Assembly: GCA_035578155.1 (NCBI GenBank)
Contig: JAPWDM010000078.1
Coordinates: forward strand, 1 to 64,000
From: Brachynemurus nebulosus
Lineage: Eukaryota > Arthropoda > Insecta > Neuroptera > Myrmeleontidae
Length of the DNA stretch: 64,000 nucleotides
Reading direction: 5' to 3'
Each line of letters starts with the position of its first letter. The first letter of the stretch is position 1. The notes beneath the pieces are model-generated. The model was not told the origin of the DNA. It searched no databases and saw nothing but the letters and a program-made list of their open reading frames with translations. The translations under genes and the position numbers were made by a program. Positions 13,125 through 24,478 of this stretch are shown here, one piece after another.

Positions 13125-13440
13125 CTAAACGAAGCGTGATCGAACCTAACCGAATCGAAAACTAACCGAAAATAACTTAAACGAAACGTAACCTAACGTA
13201 ACCGAATCGAACACTAACCTAACGATAACGTTAGGTTAGTTGAGTTCGTTAATAAACGAGACGATATAAGTTAGGTTAGATTGAGTTAGGTTTTGTTTAG
13301 GTTTCTTTTCAGTTCGGTTAGGTTAGGTTACGTTTGTTGGTTTAGAGAAGTTTTGATTAGTTTGGGTTAGTTTTCGGTTTGGTTAAGTCAGAGTACGTTT
13401 CGTTTAGACAAATTTTGGTTAGTTTAGTTTAGTTTTCAGT
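13125..13440. repeat. Degenerate TTAGG-type tract with inverted halves
   Basis: Up to about 13,228 the + strand is rich in AACCTAAC/AACCGAA words; after that it is rich in GTTAGGTTAG/GGTTAGTTT words. The centre is an 11-bp inverted repeat, CTAACCTAACG (13,214-13,224) and CGTTAGGTTAG (13,229-13,239), around ATAA. TTAGG is the usual arthropod telomere repeat, but these copies are too irregular to be a live array. Confidence 0.75.
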
Positions 13441-13573
13441 TTGATTTAAATTTTTACCGCCCGATTTATTCGTGCGATAGCGCCGACCCTGTCAAACACC
13501 TTGAATTTTTTGTTACAGTAGATAAACTATTGTATTGATTTTTTACCTATAAACATTACCAATTTTATGGAAA

Positions 13574-14036
13574 TTGAGGAATTCCAGTAGCTGAGAAGCA
13601 ACCAGTTAACAAAAACTTCTTTTGAATCTAATTTAATCTAATCTAATTTCATTCAATTTGGGTGTGGAAAAGGACATAGGCTACTTTTGTCACAAGAAAA
13701 CATCTCATTTCTGAGGGAAAAATGTGTTTAAAACGACGCAATGAAATTATGACAAACTAGCTATACCCGCGACGTCGCCTGCACGAGCTATTTTTATACT
13801 TACCTACATACTTCTCATTGATTTATGCGCGAACGACGTCGCGGGTATAGCTAGTTTGTCATAATTTAATTACGTCGTTTTAAACACATTTTCCCTCAGA
13901 AATGAAATGTTTTCTCGTGACAAAAGTAGCCTATGTCCTTTTCCACACCCAAATTGAATGAAATTAGATTAGATTAAATTAGATTCAAAAGAAGTTTTTG
14001 TTAATTGGTTGCTTCTCAGCTACTGGAATTCCTCAA
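13574..14036. repeat. 463-bp palindrome: 203-bp arms, 56-bp loop
   Basis: Left arm 13,574-13,777 and right arm 13,834-14,036 are near-perfect reverse complements (TTGAGGAATTCCAGTAG... against ...CTACTGGAATTCCTCAA). Both inner ends carry ACTAGCTATACCCGCGACG, so the palindrome is two copies of the CTAGC-type repeat joined in opposite orientations. A few mismatches (CATCTC/GAAATG, GACGCAATG/AATTACGTC) show it is not brand new. No frame in it is coding. Confidence 0.95.
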
Positions 14037-14048
14037 AGGAAGCATCGA

Positions 14049-14125
14049 TCGACAATCCTGCACGGTGCAGAATTGTCGATTGCCCACTCAAGCGAATTTC
14101 GCTTTCGTGGGCAATCGACAATTTT
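14049..14125. repeat. Two overlapping hairpins sharing AATTGTCGA
   Basis: TCGACAAT...ATTGTCGA with CTGCAC/GTGCAG forms a first hairpin (about 14,049-14,079). AATTGTCGATTGCCCAC (14,071-14,087) pairs with GTGGGCAATCGACAATT (14,107-14,123), and its loop continues AAGCGAA/TTCGCTT. The middle arm can pair with either side, so the two hairpins are mutually exclusive. Confidence 0.9.
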
Positions 14126-14136
14126 CCGCACTTATT

Positions 14137-14760
14137 GCACAATATACTATTGCGTAATGTATGAACATACTCAAAATGGGTTTTATATTTTCTCGAGGGA
14201 AGGAAACATTTACCCGTAATAAAAAGTATCCTAAGTGTTGATGCAAGTATGGTTCATTTCAGTTAAATTTAACCATGCTTCGTCACTTTGAATTTAAATA
14301 ATTTCCGTTTTCTTGGTTTTATCTCTTTTATTATTGCATTTATGTAAATTTTAAATTTGCAGTTTGTTTTTAGAAAAGAATAGAAAATTTATTTGTTTCA
14401 AATATAAGAATTATTTAATTTTTTAACGAAAACTCATGATCAATTGTATCTGAAATGAGGTATAATATGTTATCACCACATCAAATTTCATAAAAATCCG
14501 TTCAATAGTCCTTGGCGTAATGTGTACACACGCTCAAAATAGCTTTTCTATTTTTTCGTGGAAATGGGACATTTTCCCGGAGTAAAAAGTATCTTAGATG
14601 TTGACCCATAGGTAATACGTTATCATCACACCAAATTTCATTAAAATCCGTCCAATGATTTTTCCGTGATGCGAGAACAGATAGACAGACAGACAGACAA
14701 CAATTTTAAAAATTGGTAACTATTTACAGTACCAGTACAATTTTCAAAAAATATTCCATG
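14137..14760 (+). mobile_element. CTAGC-type dispersed repeat, copy with nested MITE
   Basis: Carries GGAGTAAAAAGTATC, TTATCATCACACCAAATTTC and AAAATCCGTCCAATG blocks and the tail GACAGACAGACAGACA (14,682-14,698), as at 4.87 kb. It ends with the same CAGTACCAGTACAATTTTC segment. It is interrupted at 14,250-14,460 by a TA-flanked element. A further reversed fragment with GAAGTCGCGGGT lies at about 14,868-14,885. Confidence 0.8.
14250..14460 (+). mobile_element. TA-flanked MITE, TGGTTCATTTCAG ends, copy 1
   Basis: Ends TGGTTCATTTCAG and CTGAAATGAGG are inverted over about 8-10 bases, with TA outside (14,248-14,249 and 14,461-14,462). Removing it restores the order seen in the uninterrupted repeat at 5.04 kb (CAAGTA...TTATCACC). 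A 150-bp copy at 25,442-25,591 lacks about 60 internal bases. The TA target suggests a Tc1/mariner-type origin. No coding capacity. Confidence 0.8.
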
Positions 14761-14885
14761 TACAGAAATGGTCTCGTTACAATTTTATTATAATTATGTA
14801 TAGATAACTTTCTAAAAAAATGATTACAGAGAGGGCTACTTTTACGTTCGAAAAATAACAGAGCGAGTGAAGTCGCGGGTAAAAT

Positions 14886-17050
14886 GAAATTTGAAAAGAT
14901 TACAAAAAAAATTATTTTCCATTCCGGGACTAAAATAAATACTTGACTCCTTCATAAAGGGAAGAAAAGGGTCTCAATGGAAAAAAATACTTTTACTTCC
15001 GCTTTTAAGCCAATCAGCAAGTACAAATTTAGCTTACCGACTGAATTACTTACTGAAAATAATAAATAAATTCAAACTTGCATATATAGATTAAGACGAA
15101 CATTTATGTCGTATTGTTGAATTTATTTAATTTGTTCAACGTATACTTGATGTTATATTATTACACAGAACTTAAAGGAGATCATCACGCGACTAATGTA
15201 TTTCTTTTGATTATATGTGTGAATTTTTGGTCGCGGGCCTTTACAGATCAACTCTGACGGTCAAAATTTACTTTTAGTCCCCTGGTGTACAACATACTAC
15301 TTTCAAATATACCTACGATAGCAGATAAACTGTTGTATTGATTTCTTCTTTTGTATAGTAACCTCAAATTGAATTAATTGTCAAGCATATACCAATCTAG
15401 AGATGAAATCTAACACTCATGTAACATGTCAGCACAGTTGAAACCTCTATTACCTAATATTTGTTGGAACATGTGTTAATTCTCAATGGTGTACTTGAAA
15501 TATGATATTTAATCAATAAACTATTTTATTGAACGCCTCTTCTGCAGTTACCTTGTATATATGGACGCCCCTTTAATTTATTAATTTAATTAAAAAGCTA
15601 TATATTCGTCCAAAGAACAATCTAAACTTTTGAGTTGATTCTGACGATTCGAGAAATCTTTTCGTATGATTGATATTAAGCAAAATGTCAACGCTAATGT
15701 ATTAAAAACTCGATTAAAAATTGGATTAACAAAACTTTTGACGACTCTACTGAATGGAATCAACTTCCAAAAACTTTGTTATTTATTAAAATGGATTAGC
15801 GCAACGAACGATAGTGTTGTCGTAAGGATTTCCCGTCAGTAATTATAAATGAGAAATTTTACACCTTTTCTAATTTTTTCTTTGCCAAGGAGGGGAATGG
15901 ATGAAGTACGTATGTATGTTCTTAATGGTATTTTAAAATCTTTATTTCCTATAGAGTTTTGGCGTGGGGTTCCCTTTCCTACCTTCTGGTTGAGATTTTC
16001 GACGGTGCGATCATCGCACTAATTTAACTGCTGTTTAAATATTAGCCATTAAGAACAGGAGATATAATGAAGTTTACGTATTTAATTCTGTTTAACGTGA
16101 TAGACATTGGCGGTTCGCAATGAAATTCAACAGGGTTACTGCAGCCAGAGAAAAAACAACTTAATATCAATAAAAACCATATTGATTCAATGTAAAACAT
16201 TAACGAAAGTCTAGTAATGTTGAAATTTATTGTTTCAATGTAGAACAGCTTTATTTTAGAGTTGAATAATATTGATTTCCTACAAAGTCCCTTATCTTTT
16301 CAATACATTTTTTTTTTATACATTATTGAAACAATAATGATCGTATTTAATTTTAAGTTGCCATTTTTCGAGGTATTACTTATTTTTAAAAAATCGCTTT
16401 CGCGTTGGCCCTAAATTTTCAATTTTGGCAAAAATGGAAAGAGGTGGTCAACAAGTTTTGTAATTTTGTCAAATTTTGCAATATTTTGATGTAAATTTTT
16501 TTAACTGTTTCCTACAGTAGATCGAAATTGCGCAATTTGCTCTTTTCGTTTTCTACAGCCTCAAACTGATCTTTTGACTTTTTCGATCCATTTACCAGAG
16601 AAAGTTGTAGCTTTAGCTGCGCACTAAAGGTGTCGAGTATTACGTAGTGTCAATTTCGAAGCGGGATCTCAAAACTTTTAGTAGAAATTCAAGATTTTCT
16701 CTTTCATTCCATCAGAGTAGAAGGTTAAGTAGAAGGTTTAAGGAAAAACGCTACCTAGCGACTGAGATGTACGAGGTCTTTCGATTCGTAACTGAAAAAA
16801 AAGTGAAAATATAAAAAAATTCAAATCGACACTGTTTTTCCCAAGCTTGTTACCTCCCTCTATTGTCGCTACCTCTACGTATGTTCTTACCATCAATTCG
16901 TCTTCCCTGTCGTGTTTATACACTGTCGTGTTGTCCCCCCTTAATACAAAACAATTCCTGTAGGAACAAACGTAATGATGTTATAACGAGTAGAAATTCG
17001 TGCTAATACTTTAATTAGTAGGTATTACCTTTCTCTCTTTTATCAAAACA
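14886..17050. other. Non-coding stretch, nothing recognised
   Basis: AT-rich DNA with no tandem array, terminal inverted repeat or open frame of note. A few GC-richer words at 15,960-16,020 do not form any recognised element. Confidence 0.5.
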
Positions 17051-17051
17051 G

Positions 17052-17108
17052 CAACCACCACTACCACCCCCACCACCACGGTGGTGATGGTGATGGTGGT
17101 GGGGGTGA
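17052..17108. repeat. CCACCA / TGGTGG triplet hairpin
   Basis: A pyrimidine-rich run of CCACCA-type triplets flips into a purine-rich GGTGGT run at about 17,080. The two halves are close reverse complements with almost no loop. It is strongly strand-asymmetric within AT-rich surroundings. Confidence 0.9.
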
Positions 17109-17601
17109 TCGTTTATTTCGAGCACATACAACCCCTTACCCCTACTAGAGCTACCGCTATCGAAGAACGTGTCATCGTCGCTCATAACACCCTCTGGTTT
17201 TCTTTTTAAATGAAAAAGTTTTAATTATTAGAAAGTGTGAAATGATGTATGGCTTTATACTTTATTTTCAAACAGGGATGCGATGCAGGGTTGTCATTAT
17301 ACGGGTGATACTGGCCGGGGACTGGCTCTGGAAGGGGTGAGGATATTTTAAAATTTTTTTCATACATTCTAAATGTTCATCAAACGTAATAATTATATGA
17401 AAAATGTCCGAAGCAAATTTTTTCGAAAACATGGATTGTTTGGACTGGTGTAAGTATATACAAAGAGACAAGAGCGTTGGTTTTAGCGTCAAAAAAATGA
17501 ACACAATTCCCAAAATCAGAAAGTAAATTCGTTATAAATATTTTATAAAAAAAAAAAAAAGACACATACATATGCTAGATAAGAAGAGACACCAGAGAGT
17601 G
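17109..17601. other. Non-coding stretch
   Basis: No gene found. Two overlapping minus-strand frames (61-81 codons, 17,268-17,571) have no recognised content. A poly-A run lies at 17,548-17,560. Confidence 0.5.
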
Positions 17602-18600
17602 CCAAGGTAGTTGGTCCGAAAAACGATTTTTCAAAGGATTTTGACGAAATTTCTCTGGACATTTATTTAATTCAATACCGATAATACGAGCCTATACTGA
17701 AAAAAAACATTGATCGTCCTAATTTTGAGAAAAACGGTTTCGAAATTTTGTAATTTTAACACGGGCTCTTATGGAAAGTTGACATATTCACACGATTTTT
17801 TTGAATAAAATGAAAACGTGTCAAAGGAATTTGATAAAAATTTAATATGTTATAAAACACAAAGTTACAAACCATATTTAATAAATAATAACAAATAAAA
17901 ATTATTGACCGCGCCGTTTTTGAAATATTAGTATATTATTCAACGCGCTAGTAATGATAGCTATTACTCACGAAGATGAAATTGCGACACGAGCCGAGCT
18001 TGCGAGGCGAGTATTGTAATGCATCTGAGTGAGTAATAGCCATTGCAAGCGAGTAGAATATGATATTTTTTTCTACGACTTTTTTCCTTTTTGATTTAAA
18101 AAATTTAAATCAAATTTTTAATCTATTTCTAATTTCATTAAATGTTTGTATAACATGTCAAAACAAAATATATACTACTTTATTTACTTGCACGTTACTA
18201 CGCAACATATATTAAATTAAAATTTGATACATGCATTAGTCACAAAACAATCGCAAACCCATTGAATACTGGTTATAATACTGTGATTTCATTGGTCAAA
18301 AAGGTATTAAGTAATGATCATTCCTCCACACTTTTGAGTAATGCCTAACTTTCTCAACAATTAACAGATATATAATGAGTGTGTTCTTCAACAGGAGTAG
18401 AAAAAATAATTTATAAACATCACTCCACAACGTTTTTACAACGCTTTTTCAACAATTTTTTTATATTGCTACAACATAAGCGCGCGGAAATTCAAAAGAA
18501 CAAGTGGTATACAAATATATAATATATTATTTAATTTTTGATAAAAGAAAATTTTTTCGCTATCCTATACTTTTGTACCTATCTCCTGGTACCAAATACC
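17602..18600 (+). mobile_element. Ancient repeat paralogous to 53,692-54,619 (copy A)
   Basis: From AAGGTAGTTGGTCCG to about TTGTACCTATCT it aligns by eye with 53,692-54,597: shared runs include TTATTTAATTCAATACC, ATACGAGCC, ATTTTGAGAA, GTTACAAACCATATTT, GCCGTTTTTGAAATAT and CAACATAAGCGCGCGGAAATT. It lacks the hexamer element present in copy B. It has an extra block of about 480 bp (17,926-18,406). The block contains GCTATTACTCAC (near 17,960) and GTGAGTAATAGC (near 18,029) as an inverted pair. No coding frame. Confidence 0.85.
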
Positions 18601-20725
18601 TATTAAAGGTTCAATTTTTTTTTGTAAAGTCTGTAACTTTACAATACACGAAGCAATGATTAATAGAAATATTTTATAACCTTACGGTCGAAGATATCAG
18701 TCTATTTAATAAAATCACATTCTAGGTACCTATAACTTACAGCGGTTAAATTTACCTTGTTATCAGTCACCAGGGGGGGGAAATACGATAAGACGTTATA
18801 CTTGTTTACTAAATGCGTGTGTGAAGAAATGATAGACAGGTGTAAAGAATACCAGTCGGGGGGACACACACACACGGAAAGGGATGTATTATGTACATAA
18901 TATATTTACTTCTTTTATCAAATGTATTTACTCCTACCGATGGAGGTTGTTAAGGATTGACTCTTCTGGATTAGATTGATGCTGAGATGACAGTGATTTA
19001 TTATAATGATAATTAAAATGGTAACGTGCAAATTACATGCGAACAGTTCAGAATAGTGATAAATTAACCCGGGCCACGGTTTCTCCTGTACACCTACATG
19101 TATCAACCACATACGTGTATAATATAATATACATATACATGGGCGGGGGTGTATGTGTGCATAACGAATAGGTATAGGTAATGTGTATACCTAGTTGTTA
19201 TGTAACTCATCTATAGGGTGTTCAATTTTCAGTAGGTTAACTTAGCAGATACTGGTGGCTTAAAAATTCTCACTTGCGCCTCTGGTGGTGAAATTAGAAA
19301 CTGCATTAGAAGTTTTGACGAGCACATAATTTGTATTTGTATCTTCAGTTAGATGTATACGAATATGTTTTAACGATTGAAATGTGCCAGTAACAAGGGA
19401 TAAAGAGAGACATGTAGTTGTCATGGTGAGACTCGAGCTCGAAAATATGGCAAAAATTTGTTTTAAACTCCTTAGAACTGACTGAAAGTCTCAATTTCTT
19501 GAATATGTTTTTCAGCCAAACACTCTTGATGGTCAGAACAAGGTTTTTTCGAGCATTTTTGAGCACTTAAAAAAATGTGTTTTTTGGTCAAAATTTGTTA
19601 CAATTCAGTTTTTTGAATTTTTTTTACACTATTGCAAAGAGTGGGAAAAATCATACAAGACGGTTTTTGATGCATTGTTCTAAGTAAATTGCTTTTCCAG
19701 AAAAATTTAAAAACGAAATTTTTTTCAAAAGTTGAAATTGATATCGAGAAAAGCTGGGAAATTCGCTGTTTCATCCTGTGTCGTACAATTACGCGTTTTA
19801 AGAATGAATTTGTGCAAGTTAAACGATTTAATGAAAATATGAAATTAAACTTGGAACAGGTAGAATTCGGTGAATTTTTTCTATCAAGACTTCAAGACTA
19901 CTAAAAACTACTTCTTATAGAATACCAAAACACAACTAACAATTTTAGTGTGTTACGTCGACTTTACAATACTTTATAAACGGCCTATATTTTCGATAAA
20001 CATTATTATATTATGACGAAAGATTGTCAACATTCTACATCGTTCTTGTTCTTGATTCCATAGTTTGTTTACTTGCTACCTTGTGCTCGTGAAAGCTTAC
20101 GTCGCTAACCTTCTTCCAATTATAAGTATTTATTTTAATTATCATCGCATTTCAGATCATATCAACAATATTATTAATTATACTTTGCGGTTTACAATCG
20201 TGTACAAAACAATTATAACAGTCAGTGATAATAAGAGTGGAAGTACTTACAAGTTTTTATGAAGGAATCTGTACAAGAAAATTTTTTGTAAGTGTTGAAA
20301 TGTCTTTGAAAATATCCATATCACTTTCTCGGTAAAAAATTTTTAGTTTTCTTTAAAAGAGTGTAATAATTGTTGTAGCCGCAACTGTAACTAGACAATG
20401 TGATGTTCTCTCTGACGCTTGGTGATATCAATTAGAACTTCTTCATTAATTCTTCTGATATTGTTTGCATTTCGGGATTTTGTGTTAACGAGATTTTGAA
20501 ATTAAATTATTTATTTTAATATAAATCATACAATAATAATTTACCTTTTCCCTTTTAATAGGTAAGTGTCGTCAAAATTTAGACTGATTAAGATAAATTA
20601 TTTTTTTGGTTTAATATATTAATAGGAAATTTACGACAGTTTGCTAGGATCTAAGATTACAACTTGTGACAATGTTATGCAAAAGCTAGTGATGGTCCTC
20701 GTATAAATAAAATTGTTGCTTACAT
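18601..20725. other. Non-coding stretch with one repeat fragment
   Basis: 19,575-19,683 resembles, on the minus strand, the middle of the 45.2-kb repeat (ACACTATTGCAAAGAGTGGG, GGTTTTTGATGCA). There is a G-run at 18,772 and a short CACACA run near 18,866. No gene is recognised. Confidence 0.5.
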
Positions 20726-20733
20726 ATTTTAGG

Positions 20734-21168
20734 AAGTGTTGCCAATTTTTCTTTCCAGAGACCACTAGATTCGACTTTGAAACCGTTAAAAAACCACTAA
20801 AAACCACCAGCTCTTCATTGACAAGCAAAAACAAAAAAAAAAGCTTTTCGCTTTTCGACAACAAAAATTTCTTTTCTAAATAAAAATTTTTATGAATTAA
20901 TCATAACAAAATAGAAAAATACATATAGAACAATATTATATAAATAAAAATATAAAAATACACTGGTTTCTCGTTATAAGCAACATCAAAATTGAAATAG
21001 AATTATATGCCTTACTTTTTTTATGTATATGGGAATTTTATTATCTAAAAAGAGTAAGATATATGATTCTATTTCAAGTTGCTTACAACGAGAAATCAGT
21101 GTATTCCCCACTGTGGGAAGTTCAAAACCACTAGTCTTAGTGGTAAAACCACCAAATTGGCAACACTG
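20734..21168. mobile_element. hAT-like element with CAGTGTTGCCAA ends, containing another MITE
   Basis: Left end AAGTGTTGCCAATTTTT and right end AAATTGGCAACACTG are inverted. The flanks are 8-bp repeats ATTTTAGG (20,726-20,733) and ACTTTAGG (21,169-21,176), 7 of 8 matching. GTGTTGCCAA-type ends with 8-bp duplications are typical of hAT elements. Subterminal ACCACTA words mirror each other. A TA-flanked hairpin element sits inside at 20,961-21,101. No transposase. Confidence 0.85.
20961..21101. mobile_element. 141-bp near-complete palindromic MITE
   Basis: CACTGGTTTCTCGTTATAAG at the left and the complement of CACTGATTTCTCGTTGTAAG at the right, with pairing continuing through GCAAC and the GAAATAGAAT/TTACT region to a short loop. 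TA lies outside both ends (20,959-20,960, 21,102-21,103). Tc1/mariner-type MITE nested in the hAT-like element around it. Confidence 0.9.
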
Positions 21169-21176
21169 ACTTTAGG

Positions 21177-22430
21177 GTTTCTGTAGTTCAGGAGTCCTGA
21201 GTTGTTGGTACATCTGCTACCATAGTAGCTGCGCCCTGAGCGTATTAAAATTTGTCATTTCATATACTGACCGTATCAGAGACCGTACTGGTGTAGACTG
21301 GTCCTTACAAAGGAAGTTTAACTACTGTAAAATCACCTAACTTTACCTGTTGATTGTAACTTTACCAAACTATATCGAATTTTATGGTTTACAATGCCTG
21401 TAGCATTAATTTTTTAGAGACAGGCGCATTTCTCAAAAATCAGTAGTATTATACTTACCTATAATTCTTCCTGGCTTTCGCAGTCGTAAATTTTTTCAAA
21501 TTTGATATCAAATTAGTCACACAAAAAATTTTTTTTCTGATTTGGGAATCAGACGACGACATTCTGTATTGTTTTGATCCGCCAAATTCAAATCTGGCAC
21601 CAGATATGAGCCAACACGGTTTAGTTTTGCAAAAAATGCAGGAAATTGGGGCTGGTGGTGCTTAATTAAACGATTTTTTGCATTTTTTAAAACGTACAGT
21701 CTTAAATCGGTTGCCGACTTGAATTGAAAATTACTAGAATATTACTGATTTGTTAGAAATGCTCCTGTCACAAAAAAAGTGCTCATTTGACGTTAAATAT
21801 GATCTGGTCAAGTTATCGTCAGTATGTAAACTTGGGTGATTTAACGGTATATGTGTGTCTTGATATAAGAATTTATATTGAATTTCGTTTCACAAAATAG
21901 GTTAATGAAATTATGGGGACATTCTCTCGTATGGAAAAAGTCCATAAATTTTATCGATGTGAAAAACGTACATATATATTAATAGATTAATGTCCGTTGT
22001 AAATTTTCATTCTCAAAGCATCAGAAGGAATGTCTTATAGAATTTTTATTGTGTTACCTCAAACAAATGCCAAAAAAATATAATATAATTAGGTCAGTCA
22101 CTGTGTACAGCACTGACTACCAGCGTGGCAGCCAGCCTCTTTATTATTTACTTACAGAGACACACCACACACTATGTCACGTTTCTTATTCGTGGACAAT
22201 ACATAATGTGTGTCGTATGTCCCACTGTCGTTGGTTTAACCCGTTTTTTTTTGCGGTGCCATTAAAAACGAATTTCCAAGTAATAAAATTTATTTCTTAT
22301 TTTGAAAGCAAAAAGACAAGTCACACAATAAGAAATATACATAATAAAAGAATTCGAAATAATTACAAAATTGTATATAGAGATAAATATAGGATATATC
22401 TGAGCAAAATATGTGCGGTACAATAACAGC
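21177..22430. other. Non-coding stretch
   Basis: The longest frame, 125 codons at 22,049-22,426, has no recognisable domain and no visible splice or promoter context, and I treat it as chance. Nothing else is recognised. Confidence 0.5.
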
Positions 22431-22435
22431 CATAT

Positions 22436-22890
22436 ACCGCGTGAGGTTTTTGAGAGTTGCCATTTCTGTTACAACCAAATTTTTATGATAGGAATGGTAC
22501 TGGAAAAGGTTCTTTTCTTGGATGTAATGGAAATGTAACCAAGAAAAACACTATCGGTTGAAGTAGCCTCAAGTACATATGCGTATTTTTACCGCCTAAC
22601 TGATAAATTAAAGAAAAGTTAAAAAATTAAACTTGGGTAAAAAAATTTTTTTGCTCATTTATGTTGTTGACTAATGCATTAGATCAGTTTTATCGAAAAA
22701 TTAATATATAGACTCATTTAAAAATCTATAAGTTTGTATCATAGCTCGAAAACCATAAGAGCTATAAAGCTCCTGACTATAGCAATTGGTTGCCCCCGGT
22801 GATATCTACAACTCTTATTTGAACAATTTTTCGATTAAATTAACGGTTTGGCTATAATAAAAATGACAACTCTCGAAAAACTCACAGTAC
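22436..22890. mobile_element. Probable MITE with GAGAGTTG ends
   Basis: Left TACCGCGTGAGGTTTTTGAG...AGTTGCCATTT and right AAATGACAACTCTCG..ACTCACAGTA are inverted over about 28 positions with several mismatches and a small gap. Ends and target duplication are not sharp; a TA target is possible. No coding capacity. Confidence 0.55.
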
Positions 22891-22914
22891 CTATATTAGG
22901 ACTTTAGTCATTTT

Positions 22915-23830
22915 AATAGTAAAAATGAATTTACATTCAAATCCACTCCCAAAAGCTTGATTTGAGCAAAAATAATTTTTTAACATGGTGATGTCATCAT
23001 TATTTGCATTCTTATCAAAATTAGACAGGTAGGATTGCTGAGAAAAAGATTTTAACGAATTAATCACATTTCTAAAAGGAATTTCGCCCCTTTAGACAAG
23101 AAAAATGAAGAGTTCGTACCCGAATTTCGATAATTTAACCAATTATCGTAATTAAAATCACTTCCATAAAGCGTGTTCTTAGAAAAAATACATTTTTGAA
23201 CTTTATGACGTCACCAAGCATACCAATTTTTTTTCGATTCTGTAAAAAATGACAGAAAGATGATATTGCAAGCTAATTATAGGTTTTCAAGGTCGTTATC
23301 TTCATTTTTATCAAAATTAGGCAGGTAAGACTATCACAAAAAAGACTTTTGTCGTATCACTCATATTTCTAAAAGAAACTACGCCATTTTGACAGCAAAA
23401 ATGAAGAGTCCATACCCAAATTACTACAATTCGATCAACTACCGTAACTCAAAATCATTTCCGTAGAGCGTGATCTGAGAGAAAATACATTTTTGAACTT
23501 GATGACGTCACCAAGTATACCAAAATTTTTCAGTGCTGTAAAAAAGGACAGAATGATGGAATTGGAAGCTAATAAGTTTTCAAGGTCGTTCTTTTCATTT
23601 TTATTGAAATTAAGCAGGTGGCATCGTCACAAAAAAGACTTTTGTCGAATTAGCCATATTTCTAAAAGGAACTGCGTCATTTTGACACCAAAAATGAAAA
23701 GTTCATACCCAAATTAGTGTAATTCGATCAATTACTGTAATTTAAATCATTTCCACAGAGCGTAATCTGCGAAAGAATAATTTCTTTAGCTTTGTGACGT
23801 CACCATAGCAAGTTAAAATTTTATTCGTGG
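22915..23830 (+). repeat. ~295-bp tandem array with TGACGTCACC, about three units
   Basis: GACGTCACC recurs at 23,207, 23,504 and 23,796 (spacings 297 and 292). A truncated first unit lacks about 80 bp and has GATGTCATC at 22,990. Each unit carries, in order, TCATTTTTATCAAAATTA, ATATTTCTAAAAG, GCAAAAATGAAGAG, a stretch with AATTCGATCAA, CATTTCC and TTTTTGAACTT. Related fragments occur in both orientations at 35.5-36.9, 37.5, 55.1-55.6, 56.8, 57.5 and 58.0 kb. The nature of the repeat is unknown. Confidence 0.85.
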
Positions 23831-24470
23831 GCTGTTATCAAATTTTTGTGCGTTAATGTACATAAATACAATATTATTTTCATATAAATGAAAGGATAAT
23901 AATACTAATAATAGAATAGTCTTTATTGGGCCCATTTAATGGTAATTGGAGGTATTTGAGTATCTAATTCTACCTTTCAACAGTAAGCCAAGCGTATGTA
24001 CGATATTCGCCTTGAATGGGAGAAGAAGAAAAAGCCTTTATTTTGATGAAATGTAAATCTCATCGCGAAGCATAATGGTGTAGTTATTTCAGAAATCCTC
24101 GAACGAATGCCGACCGACGTCGTTCTCAAAAAGCTTCTTTAAATGTACGTAAAGTATATGTGATAGACAGAGAACAATGTATATTTTTACTACTGTTGTC
24201 TTTGTTCCACTTACAATGATAATAATAATATCCTATTTGAATCTTTTTACCTCAGTGGAAGATGTTCATTGTGTTCTCTTACCTCTATACATACTACCTC
24301 TTTATATTTGCCAGTAACTTAATACAAAATTATACTCTGTTCCCGTGAAAAATTGTAGTCAAAGAAACACTGATTATAAGAGTTATTCGGTAGATGCAAG
24401 CGAGTATTCTATTTTCCTTTCTGTATCTCCTCATTTGGAACGAATATTTTGTCGTTTGTCGCGAAACTTG
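23831..24470. other. Non-coding stretch
   Basis: AT-rich sequence between the 295-bp array and the second hexamer element. No gene or repeat boundary is recognised. Confidence 0.5.
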
Positions 24471-24478
24471 TTGCATGG

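Noticed and set aside
13125..13440. Telomere fusion or live telomere array
   Set aside because: Repeats are irregular and in the wrong relative orientation for a head-to-head fusion.
17604..17620. TTAA target site for copy A of the ancient repeat
   Set aside because: Copy A has CCAA here and its right end is truncated, so a TTAA boundary cannot be shown for this copy.
22049..22426. 125-codon plus-strand frame
   Set aside because: No recognisable domain, no promoter or splice context, and AT-rich composition as in non-coding surroundings.
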